A DNA stretch of 64,000 bases from assembly GCA_036310005.1 (NCBI GenBank), contig JAXJSP010000050.1, forward strand, positions 1 to 64,000, in the 5' to 3' direction. Shown piece by piece: positions 52,832-59,148 of the stretch (the stretch's first letter is position 1; every line of letters begins with the position of its first letter). Origin of the DNA: JAXJSP01 sp036310005. Lineage in GTDB: Bacteria > Bacillota > Clostridia > Oscillospirales > Acutalibacteraceae. The notes below the pieces were generated by a model. It saw only the letters and a program-made list of their open reading frames with translations, was not told the origin of the DNA and made no database searches. A program made the translations under genes and the position numbers.

Positions 52832-53251
52832 ATGTTAAATTTAGCAACTAACTTTGTAGCAGAACAGACAACACAAGCAAACGGTATGAGCAGTCTTGCT
52901 TCTATCGGTATTTTGGTTTTATTTGTAGTTATTATGTATTTTCTTATGATAAGACCGCAGAAAAAACGCGAAAAAGAAGAAGCAAAAATGAGAAACAGCA
53001 TTGAAATCGGTGATGAAATTCTCACAATCGGCGGTATCTACGGAAGAGTAGTATCTTTAAAAGAAGACTCGCTTATCATTGAATCATCAGGTGACAGAAG
53101 CAAATTAAGAATTACCCGTTCTGCAGTATCTCAGAATCTTACTGTTCATGATACTCCTGCTCCCGTAAAAGAGGAAAAGGCAACTGCAAAAAAGGCTGAA
53201 AAAGAAGAAAAGAAAGAAAAACAGGACAAGCAGGAAAAAGAAGATAAGTAA
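52832..53251 (+). CDS. yajC: Preprotein translocase subunit YajC
   Basis: Accessory Sec protein. 139 residues: one membrane helix (~22-41, GILVLFVVIMYFLMI), the RPQKKREKE junction, then IGDEILTIGGIYGRVVSL. The last ~30 residues are an unusually Lys/Glu-rich tail. SD GGAGG. Followed 4 bp later by a strong hairpin. Confidence 0.93.
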   Translation: MLNLATNFVAEQTTQANGMSSLASIGILVLFVVIMYFLMIRPQKKREKEEAKMRNSIEIGDEILTIGGIYGRVVSLKEDSLIIESSGDRSKLRITRSAVSQNLTVHDTPAPVKEEKATAKKAEKEEKKEKQDKQEKEDK

Positions 53252-53255
53252 TAAA

Positions 53256-53300
53256 AAATGCACCTTTGGAATAAGTATTATTCCGGAGGTGCTTTTATTT
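53256..53300 (+). terminator. Terminator hairpin whose 3' arm holds the SD of the next gene
   Basis: GCACCTTTGGAATAA (53260-53274) pairs with TTATTCCGGAGGTGC (53278-53292), 15 pairs with two G-U, plus A/T pairs outside, then TTTTATTTT. The GGAGGT at 53285-53290 is the SD for TTG 53300. Confidence 0.88.
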
Positions 53301-53674
53301 TGAAGAAATATTTACCTTATTTGATAGGCTGCGGCGTAGGTTATTTAATAACCTTTGCTTTGATATTTATATTTGCTTTTTTGTTTTTAAGCGACACTTT
53401 AACCGCCGATGCAGCGCCTGTTGCATCAATTATTGCCTTGTCTGTAGGCGCTTTTGCGGGCGGATGCATCAGCGCACTTTTGAAAAAAGAAAAAGGGCTT
53501 GTAAACGGAGCAGTAACAGGTCTTGTTATGTTTTTTATAACTCTTGCAATAGCACTCTTTAACGATACTGCTTTTACATATTATACTCTTATTAAAGCAG
53601 TAGTAGTTTTGCTTTTATCAAGCGCCGGCGGAATTTTGGGAGTCAATAAATCTCAAAAAAGAAAAATGATATAA
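53300..53674 (+). CDS. TIGR04086-like four-helix membrane protein
   Basis: About 124 residues with four hydrophobic segments: a start LKKYLPYLIGCGVGYLITFA and an internal GAFAGGCISALLKKEKGLVNG turn as in TIGR04086 proteins, which commonly follow yajC. I prefer TTG 53300, nine bases after GGAGGT. An ATG 42 bp upstream lies in the hairpin's 5' arm and has no SD. Function unknown. Confidence 0.78.
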   Translation: MKKYLPYLIGCGVGYLITFALIFIFAFLFLSDTLTADAAPVASIIALSVGAFAGGCISALLKKEKGLVNGAVTGLVMFFITLAIALFNDTAFTYYTLIKAVVVLLLSSAGGILGVNKSQKRKMI

Positions 53675-53679
53675 AATAT

Positions 53680-53708
53680 TTGAAATAGTATACATAGTAT
53701 GATAAAAT
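53680..53708 (+). promoter_or_regulatory. Promoter of the unknown membrane protein
   Basis: TTGAAA (53680-53685), 17-nt spacer, TAAAAT (53703-53708). Confidence 0.6.
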
Positions 53709-53738
53709 AAGAAAAAACAAACTATAGGGAAAATCAAA

Positions 53739-54290
53739 GTGAAAAAAACAACTGTACTTTCAACCGCACTTCAAATTTTTTTAAGATTTTTAGGCTACCA
53801 TATTATGTGCCTTGTTGTGTCCTTTTCTATTCTGGCATTTTGTCCGGGTGTGTCGGGCGCATATATTGCACAAGGCTTTAATCTGGGAATTATTATTATG
53901 CTCCCGTATATGCTTGCTTATAAATTAGGCAACGACGATATAAACAGGGTTAAAAATGAGGTCATCAAAGAAGACAGATTTCGCGGGTTCAAATCAGGCT
54001 TTATTGCATATATTCCCGCACTCTTAATCGGCGTAGTAATGATACTTGCCAAATTAGGCGTCGTACCGGAAATCTTTTTAGCATATTACAGAATATTAGA
54101 AGCACCGTTTTTACCTTTAAATCAAGCATTAATGCCGACGGTATTTACTCTTAACGAAATACCTATGAGCGACGTGCTGATTTCCGTGTCCGTACTCGTT
54201 TTACCGCCGCTGTCGGTAGGAGCAGGTTACCTGTTCGGATATGAAGACATATCATTCGCCGATACATATTTCCCCAAAAAGAAAAAATAA
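53739..54290 (+). CDS. Unknown integral membrane protein
   Basis: 183 residues, four hydrophobic segments (about 10-33, 43-60, 88-108, 145-165) and a basic C-terminal KKKK. I do not recognise a family. The start is GTG with ATAGGGA upstream. Own promoter and terminator, so it is a single-gene unit between yajC/TIGR04086 and cwlD. Confidence 0.75.
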   Translation: MKKTTVLSTALQIFLRFLGYHIMCLVVSFSILAFCPGVSGAYIAQGFNLGIIIMLPYMLAYKLGNDDINRVKNEVIKEDRFRGFKSGFIAYIPALLIGVVMILAKLGVVPEIFLAYYRILEAPFLPLNQALMPTVFTLNEIPMSDVLISVSVLVLPPLSVGAGYLFGYEDISFADTYFPKKKK

Positions 54291-54304
54291 AATATATAAA
54301 ATAC

Positions 54305-54337
54305 AAAAAGACTCAAGGACCCCTTGAGCCTTTTTTA
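54305..54337 (+). terminator. Intrinsic terminator
   Basis: CTCAAGG (54312-54318) pairs with CCTTGAG (54322-54328), followed by CCTTTTTT; the outer A/T pairs lengthen the stem. Confidence 0.82.
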
Positions 54338-54341
54338 CTTG

Positions 54342-54370
54342 TTGAAAAAAGGTAGAAGGTTAGTTATAAT
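54342..54370 (+). promoter_or_regulatory. Promoter of cwlD
   Basis: TTGAAA (54342-54347), 17-nt spacer, TATAAT (54365-54370). Confidence 0.7.
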
Positions 54371-54428
54371 AAATTTGTATAAGTTCTACTGCTGCATTAA
54401 AAGTCATATTTTAATGTGAGGTGGTAAC

Positions 54429-55127
54429 TTGACTATAACTAAAAAACAGATGATAATTGCCATGTCGGTTATAACGGTGATTTTAACGGTATTTGTTTCT
54501 CTTTCGGCTAAGAAAACAGTACCTGCAAATGTAAATTTCACTTCTGCCCCTTATATAATAATCGATGCAGGGCACGGTGGGTTTGACGGTGGCGCAAGCG
54601 GAGCCGACGGTACATTGGAAAAAGACATAAATCTTTCTATCGCTTTGAAAGTTAATTCCTACTTGAAAAAAGCAGGGCAAAAAACCGTGCTTGTAAGAGA
54701 TTGCGATGAGGCAGTAAACACCGAAGGGGATAATTTAAGAGATAAAAAGAAAAGCGATATCCATAACCGCCACGCTCTGCAGCAAAAATATGAAAATTCT
54801 GTTTATCTTTGCATACATCAAAATCATTTCGGTCAAACGAGCGTAAAAGGTGCGCAAATTTTCTATTCGCAAAATGACGATATTTCAAAAGATTTAGCAA
54901 GCCTTTTACAGCAAAATATTAAAGAAAATCTGCAAAACGATAATAACAGACAAATCAAACCCATTACAGAATCGGTTTATGTTGTCAGTAAAGCAACAGT
55001 CCCCGCGGTACTTATTGAATGTGGCTTTTTATCCAACAGCGAAGATTTGCAGAATCTTAAAAATGAAAAGTATCAGCTGAAATTAAGCAAAATAATTTCA
55101 GATACAGTCTGTGATTTTATAAAATAA
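54429..55127 (+). CDS. cwlD: N-acetylmuramoyl-L-alanine amidase, CwlD-like
   Basis: Zn amidase (Amidase_3) that removes stem peptides from MurNAc; CwlD acts in spore-cortex muramic-lactam formation. 232 residues: an N-terminal membrane anchor (~8-26), IIIDAGHGGFDGGASG (Zn His), Glu in TLEKDINLS, CIHQNHFG (Zn His) and VLIECGFLSN (catalytic Glu). The start is TTG with GAGGTGG. It could be a vegetative amidase, but size and the radA neighbourhood fit CwlD. Confidence 0.85.
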   Translation: MTITKKQMIIAMSVITVILTVFVSLSAKKTVPANVNFTSAPYIIIDAGHGGFDGGASGADGTLEKDINLSIALKVNSYLKKAGQKTVLVRDCDEAVNTEGDNLRDKKKSDIHNRHALQQKYENSVYLCIHQNHFGQTSVKGAQIFYSQNDDISKDLASLLQQNIKENLQNDNNRQIKPITESVYVVSKATVPAVLIECGFLSNSEDLQNLKNEKYQLKLSKIISDTVCDFIK

Positions 55128-55140
55128 AGGAGAAGTTAAA

Positions 55141-56502
55141 ATGGCAAAGCCTAAAAAATGCTATGCTTGTACCGTGTGCGGTTACGAAAGCGGTCAGTGG
55201 TACGGAAGATGTCCATCTTGCGGCGCGTGGAATACTTTGCAAGAGCAAATTATTATGCCCGAAAATATATCTGCAATAAGACAAAGCGCTACTGTAATCG
55301 GCTCTGATAAACTTACTGATATTGATATAAAAGACGAGTGCAGATACCATACCGGTATAGGCGAACTCGACAGAGTCCTCGGCGGCGGCATCGTAAAAGG
55401 CAGTTTAGTGCTTTTAGGCGGAGACCCCGGAATAGGCAAAAGTACAATAATGCTTCAGATTTGTGAGCATCTTGCTAAAAAACTGAGTGTGCTTTATGTG
55501 TCGGGTGAAGAATCAAAAAGACAAATAAAACTCCGCGCCGACAGATTAGGAGTCAAAAATGAAAACATCTCTATCGTCGCCGCAACCGACGCAGTAGCAG
55601 TGTGCGAGTTTATAAGAGAACAAAAACCCGATATAGTAATAGTTGACTCCGTGCAGACTATGTCAATCAATGAGGTGTCATCATCACCGGGCAGCGTGTC
55701 GCAGGTAAGAGAATGTACAAACCTGTTTTTACGCACAGCAAAAAATTATGATGTGCCGATATTTATTATCGGCCATGTCAATAAAGACGGTAATATCGCC
55801 GGCCCTAAAGTAATTGAGCATATAGTGGATGCAGTACTCTATTTTGAGGGAGAAAGAAATCTGCCTTACAGAAATCTGCGCGCTGTCAAAAACAGATTCG
55901 GCTCTACTAATGAAATAGGCGTTTTTGAAATGACCGACAGCGGCTTAAGTGAGGTCAAAAACCCCTCGCAGATGCTTTTAAGCGGCAGACCTAAAGGAGT
56001 ATCGGGTACGGTCGTTGCCTGCAATTTAGAAGGCACAAGGCCCTTGCTTGCGGAAATTCAGGCACTTGTCAGCACAAGCGGTTTCGGCGGGAACCCAAGG
56101 AGAATGTCAACGGGCTTTGATTATAACAGAATGAACCTGATTATTGCTGTGCTTGAAAAAAGAGCGGGCTATTTCTTTGGCGGTATGGATGTTTATCTGA
56201 ATGTCGTAGGCGGTCTGAGACTGGATGAGCCCGCCGCCGACTTGCCCGTTGCGTTAAGTATAGTATCTTCGCTCAAAGATAAAGCAATCGACGACAGCGT
56301 TGTAGCCTTCGGGGAAATAGGACTCGGCGGTGAAATCAGAAGCGTGTCAAGAACCGCAGAAAGAGTAAGCGAGGCGGCAAGACTCGGCTTTACAAAATGT
56401 ATTGTCCCTTACGCAAATGTCAGCAGCCTTAAAAAAATCGAGGGCATTGAAATAATCGGCGTTAAATCGGTAAAACAAGCGGTTTATATGGTGTTAGATT
56501 AA
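55141..56502 (+). CDS. radA: DNA repair protein RadA
   Basis: RecA-related branch-migration helicase. 453 residues: zinc finger C10xxC13...C24xxC27, Walker A GGDPGIGKST (93-102), the RadA motif KNRFG and a C-terminal Lon-like domain (RMSTGFDYNRMNLIIAVLEKRAG, VAFGEIGLGGEIRSV). SD AAGGAGAAG, 13 bp after cwlD. Confidence 0.95.
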   Translation: MAKPKKCYACTVCGYESGQWYGRCPSCGAWNTLQEQIIMPENISAIRQSATVIGSDKLTDIDIKDECRYHTGIGELDRVLGGGIVKGSLVLLGGDPGIGKSTIMLQICEHLAKKLSVLYVSGEESKRQIKLRADRLGVKNENISIVAATDAVAVCEFIREQKPDIVIVDSVQTMSINEVSSSPGSVSQVRECTNLFLRTAKNYDVPIFIIGHVNKDGNIAGPKVIEHIVDAVLYFEGERNLPYRNLRAVKNRFGSTNEIGVFEMTDSGLSEVKNPSQMLLSGRPKGVSGTVVACNLEGTRPLLAEIQALVSTSGFGGNPRRMSTGFDYNRMNLIIAVLEKRAGYFFGGMDVYLNVVGGLRLDEPAADLPVALSIVSSLKDKAIDDSVVAFGEIGLGGEIRSVSRTAERVSEAARLGFTKCIVPYANVSSLKKIEGIEIIGVKSVKQAVYMVLD

Positions 56503-56504
56503 TA

Positions 56505-56533
56505 TTGACAAAAATCTGCGCTTAATATATAAT
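56505..56533 (+). promoter_or_regulatory. Consensus promoter
   Basis: TTGACA (56505-56510), 17-nt spacer, TATAAT (56528-56533): both boxes perfect, two bases after the radA stop. Confidence 0.9.
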
Positions 56534-56568
56534 TTAATCAGAAAACCTAATTTGAGGAGGGGTATATT

Positions 56569-57141
56569 ATGGCAATGGTAACAGGAATGACAACATCAAT
56601 GGCTGTTTCGGCAATTTCGGTAATTTTAGCGATTGTAGCAACCGTGCTTTTGGTTGTCATGGTCACACCGAAAAAGAAAAGAGAAAGTTTACCTAAATTT
56701 TTTGTTTTCTTACACGACCTTTTCAATTTCAAATACCTGATTATTGAAAAGATTTTGAAAGTAGTTTATATTTTTGCTACTCTCGTATGCTTGATTGAAG
56801 GATTTTTAACAATCATTACAAGCCCTACTGCGTATTTGCCGGGACAAATGGTACTTGTGGGACTTTTACTGATGGTACTCGGCCCGATTGTTATAAGAAT
56901 TGCGTTTGAACTTATGATGTCATTCTTACTTTTAGTTAAGAATACAATGGAAATTAACAACAAAATTAAAAATCAAAACGAACAAAAACAAGAAACGATT
57001 TTTGAAACTTCGGAAGAATACATAAACAGTTTTGTCCCCGAACAAAAAACCTGCGCTAAATGTGGCGCCAAAATATCAAAAGACGGACTTTTCTGTTCAA
57101 GTTGCGGAGAAAAAGTAGAAGAAACAGAAAAAGATAATTAG
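56569..57141 (+). CDS. Membrane protein with C-terminal zinc ribbon, function unknown
   Basis: 190 residues: hydrophobic helix (~11-31), a basic linker KKKRES, further hydrophobic segments (~63-85 and 92-120), an acidic/polar stretch, then a zinc ribbon CAKCGAKIS...CSSCGEKVE. The layout is DUF4282-like but I cannot assign it. SD GAGGAGG. The perfect SigA promoter suggests strong constitutive expression. Confidence 0.78.
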   Translation: MAMVTGMTTSMAVSAISVILAIVATVLLVVMVTPKKKRESLPKFFVFLHDLFNFKYLIIEKILKVVYIFATLVCLIEGFLTIITSPTAYLPGQMVLVGLLLMVLGPIVIRIAFELMMSFLLLVKNTMEINNKIKNQNEQKQETIFETSEEYINSFVPEQKTCAKCGAKISKDGLFCSSCGEKVEETEKDN

Positions 57142-57154
57142 AACAGATTAACTA

Positions 57155-57190
57155 AAAAGCGGTGCAGTTTTTAACTGCACCGCTTTATTT
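57155..57190. terminator. Bidirectional terminator
   Basis: AAAGCGGTGCAGTT (57156-57169) pairs with AACTGCACCGCTTT (57173-57186); it separates convergent genes. Confidence 0.9.
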
Positions 57191-57197
57191 ATCAATT

Positions 57198-57572
57198 TTA
57201 TTTGCCCGAGTACTTGTTCGCGTGACGCTTCATAGCCTCAAAAGTTTCATCGCTTATATCGTGCTCCATTTTACACGCGTCTTCTACCGCTATATCTTTG
57301 TCAACACCGAGACGAATAAGAAAATCTGTAAGTGTTGTATGCCTTTCATAGATTTTTTTTGCAATCTCAAAACCGGTTTTTGTAAGAGTAATATATCCGT
57401 CTTTATCCACCGATATAAAATCTTGTTTTTTAAGCAGCCCGATACCGCGACTCACACTCGCCCTCGAAAAATTCATGTGCTCCGCTATATCAATGGAACG
57501 AACAGATGATTTAGATTTATATAAGATGTATATTGTTTCAAGATACATTTCGCCCGATTCTTTAAGCGACAT
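57198..57572 (-). CDS. DtxR-family metal-dependent repressor, iron type
   Basis: 124 residues: winged helix (VRSIDIAEHMNFSRASVSRG) and dimer/metal domain, no SH3-like third domain. Likely metal ligands are E8, E12, H78, C100, E103 and H104. The Cys in DACKMEHD matches DtxR/IdeR, whereas MntR has Glu there, so iron is the probable effector. SD GGAGG. Divergent from feoA, whose promoter has palindromes that are its likely target. Confidence 0.85.
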   Translation of the reverse strand: MSLKESGEMYLETIYILYKSKSSVRSIDIAEHMNFSRASVSRGIGLLKKQDFISVDKDGYITLTKTGFEIAKKIYERHTTLTDFLIRLGVDKDIAVEDACKMEHDISDETFEAMKRHANKYSGK

Positions 57573-57684
57573 ATTCTTTTTACCTCCGTTTTCAGAGAAT
57601 TAATATAAACCGTTTATAATAATATACCACTTTCAAAAATTAAAATCAATATCTTCAACTTTTTTTAAAAAAATCAGAAAAAGG

Positions 57685-57713
57685 TTGACAAATCACTTTC
57701 GGGTGAATATAAT
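57685..57713 (+). promoter_or_regulatory. Consensus promoter of the feo locus
   Basis: TTGACA (57685-57690), 17-nt spacer, TATAAT (57708-57713), both perfect; a palindromic operator starts five bases after the -10 box. Confidence 0.9.
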
Positions 57714-57717
57714 AATT

Positions 57718-57739
57718 TTAGTTAGCAGCTGCTAACTAA
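57718..57739 (+). promoter_or_regulatory. Palindromic operator 1 of the feo locus
   Basis: Core GTTAGCAGCTGCTAAC (57721-57736), a perfect palindrome extended to 22 bp. TTAGC/GCTAA half sites are typical of DtxR-family boxes. It covers the expected transcription start. Confidence 0.85.
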
Positions 57740-57754
57740 TTTTTAAGACTCGAT

Positions 57755-57770
57755 GTTAGCAGTTGCTAAC
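57755..57770 (+). promoter_or_regulatory. Palindromic operator 2 of the feo locus
   Basis: GTTAGCAGTTGCTAAC, same half sites as operator 1 with one central change, 34 bp from it centre to centre. Confidence 0.82.
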
Positions 57771-57805
57771 TAATTTAATGTTTATTACAAAGGGCGGAGA
57801 TAGTT

Positions 57806-58018
57806 ATGACACTTAAAAGTGCTGTTGAAGGACAGGAATACACAATCAAAAACATTGATACCGATGATGAAGAACTAAACTCATTTTTGTTTTCACTCGG
57901 TTGCTACAGCGGTGAAAAAATAACCGTAGTGTCACATATTAAAGGCGGTTGTGTTGTTTCTATTAAAGACGGAAGATATAATATCGACAATCAGTTGGCA
58001 GAAACTATCGCAATTTAA
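57806..58018 (+). CDS. feoA: Ferrous iron transport protein FeoA
   Basis: 70-residue SH3-like protein that assists FeoB: SAVEGQEYTIKNIDTDDEEL, FLFSLGCYSGEKITVVSHIKGGCVVSI-type core and a hydrophobic end. SD GGGCGGAG. Its promoter carries two perfect operator palindromes. The transporter it should serve is broken directly downstream, so this copy may have no partner unless another feoB exists elsewhere. Confidence 0.88.
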   Translation: MTLKSAVEGQEYTIKNIDTDDEELNSFLFSLGCYSGEKITVVSHIKGGCVVSIKDGRYNIDNQLAETIAI

Positions 58019-58022
58019 AAGG

Positions 58023-58046
58023 CTGATTTTTATATCAGTTTTTTTA
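58023..58046 (+). terminator. Weak terminator after feoA
   Basis: CTGAT (58023-58027) pairs with ATCAG (58034-58038), followed by TTTTTTT. The stem is short, so read-through is likely. Confidence 0.5.
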
Positions 58047-58055
58047 AAGCCGTAA

Positions 58056-58073
58056 TGTTAGCGGTCGCTAACA
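58056..58073 (+). promoter_or_regulatory. Palindromic operator 3, upstream of the feoB remnant
   Basis: TGTTAGCGGTCGCTAACA, a perfect palindrome with the same half sites as operators 1 and 2. No good promoter is seen next to it. AACTTTAT/ATAAAGTT (58083-58112) forms a small stem just downstream. Confidence 0.8.
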
Positions 58074-58141
58074 AAATTCAGTAACTTTATCCGCAAGGAT
58101 ATTTATAAAGTTAAAACAATGTATATAGGAGGTAATAATTA

Positions 58142-58620
58142 ATGAGAATTGCATTAACAGGCAATCCGAACTCGGGCAAAACTACAATGTATAATGCCCT
58201 GACCGGCAGAAACGAAAAGGTCGGTCTTTCAGGCAAATCGGTTATTCCGTTTGTAATCACAGTAGGTTGCGCAGTCCCCGGCATTATGGCTTCACGCACC
58301 ATCCGTAACGAGCGTGAACGCAGAGCAACCGCTATGCTTGCACCCTTTATACTCCTCCTTGCTTCGCCGCTATCGGTGCTATGAACTCCGAAATGAAAAG
58401 CGGAAAGTGGTTATGGGGCGGTATCGGGTTGCAACTCGGTGTCGGCTACACAGTAGCCTATCTCGTTTACACTATCGGTACTCTCATTACTGCTCCCGCA
58501 TCGCTTAATATCGGCGCGGCTATATGCGGACTTGTTGCAGTTTTAGTCTTTGCGGCAATTATAGTTGCTTTGATTAAGAATACCAACAAGAATATGAAGA
58601 CAGAGTACGTATTGGGTTAA
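58142..58620 (+). pseudogene. feoB: feoB remnant with two internal deletions
   Basis: The start is intact FeoB (MRIALTGNPNSGKTTMYNAL, G1 loop) with AGGAGG before ATG. After GRNEKVG (codon 28) it jumps in frame to the membrane-domain segment LSGKSVIPFVITVGCAVPGI, so the rest of the GTPase domain and the early helices are gone. After TAMLAPF (~58350) a second jump leads to TPPCFAAIGAMNSEMKSGKW in another frame, ending at 58620. The frame-0 product stops at 58384; an ATG at 58381 could restart the C-terminal 79 residues. It is about a fifth of normal FeoB length. Confidence 0.88.
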
Positions 58621-58624
58621 AATT

Positions 58625-58777
58625 ATGGAAAACTATATTGTTGCTGTAATACTGCTTGCAATTATAGCAGGCATCGTTATATACCTTGTAAGACAAAAGA
58701 AAAAAGGTGCAAAATGTATAGGTTGCCCTTATGGGGGAAAATGCAGCGGTAAGTGTTCGGAGAATCATCATAAGTAA
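58625..58777 (+). CDS. FeoB-associated Cys-rich membrane protein
   Basis: 50 residues: one membrane helix (~4-22), a basic RQKKKG junction, then C31xxC34, C40 and C44 (KCIGCPYGGKCSGKC) and a His-rich end. This matches the small Cys-rich proteins encoded directly after feoB. It starts 4 bp after the feoB remnant, with a weak SD, and is intact although its partner gene is not. Confidence 0.85.
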   Translation: MENYIVAVILLAIIAGIVIYLVRQKKKGAKCIGCPYGGKCSGKCSENHHK

Positions 58778-58781
58778 TTTT

Positions 58782-58815
58782 AAGGGAGCGTGTTTACTGA
58801 CACACTCCCTTTTAA
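58782..58815 (+). terminator. Intrinsic terminator of the feo locus
   Basis: AAGGGAG (58782-58788) and CTCCCTT (58805-58811) with an inner GTGT/ACAC stem, followed by TTTT. Confidence 0.85.
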
Positions 58816-58824
58816 AAAATCATA

Positions 58825-58853
58825 TTGACTTTTATAACTGCATATAATATAAT
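58825..58853 (+). promoter_or_regulatory. Promoter of the metal ATPase operon
   Basis: TTGACT (58825-58830), 17-nt spacer, TATAAT (58848-58853). Confidence 0.8.
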
Positions 58854-58854
58854 G

Positions 58855-58882
58855 AATTAAACGATTAAACAATCGTTTAATT
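58855..58882 (+). promoter_or_regulatory. ArsR/SmtB-type operator, perfect 12-4-12 inverted repeat
   Basis: AATTAAACGATT (58855-58866), AAAC, then the exact reverse complement (58871-58882). It starts one base after the -10 box. The last gene of the operon is an ArsR-family regulator, so feedback control by metal is likely. Confidence 0.85.
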
Positions 58883-58906
58883 GTATAATTGAAAGGACTC
58901 GATGAT

Positions 58907-59125
58907 ATGGAAAAAATATATAAGATTGAAGTTGACTGTATAAACTGTGCAAATAAAATGGAAAAAGCCGCAAATAAAACCGAGGGTGTAAAAAACGCGA
59001 CCGTAAATTTTATGACACAAAAGATGATAGTGGAATTTGAGGACTGCACAGAGCCTGATAAAATAATGCAATCTGTCCTTAAAAATTGCAAAAGGGTAGA
59101 AGACGAGTGTGAAATCTATCTTTGA
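58907..59125 (+). CDS. Stand-alone HMA metal-binding protein
   Basis: 72 residues, one heavy-metal-associated domain: YKIEVDCINCANKMEKAANK with CxxC, then GVKNATVNFMTQKMIVEF. It probably carries or senses Zn, Cd or a similar ion. The P-type ATPase downstream has no HMA domain of its own, so this may be its metal-binding domain as a separate chain. I used ATG 58907 behind GAAAGGA; a TTG at 58889 overlaps that SD. Confidence 0.88.
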   Translation: MEKIYKIEVDCINCANKMEKAANKTEGVKNATVNFMTQKMIVEFEDCTEPDKIMQSVLKNCKRVEDECEIYL

Positions 59126-59148
59126 GTTTCGGGTTAAGGGGCGAAATT

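Noticed and set aside
57162..57509. 115-codon open frame on plus
   Set aside because: Antisense to the DtxR-like gene and begins in a terminator stem.
58381..58620. A separate 79-residue membrane protein gene
   Set aside because: Its sequence is the C-terminal end of FeoB; kept as part of the pseudogene, though restart at this ATG is possible.
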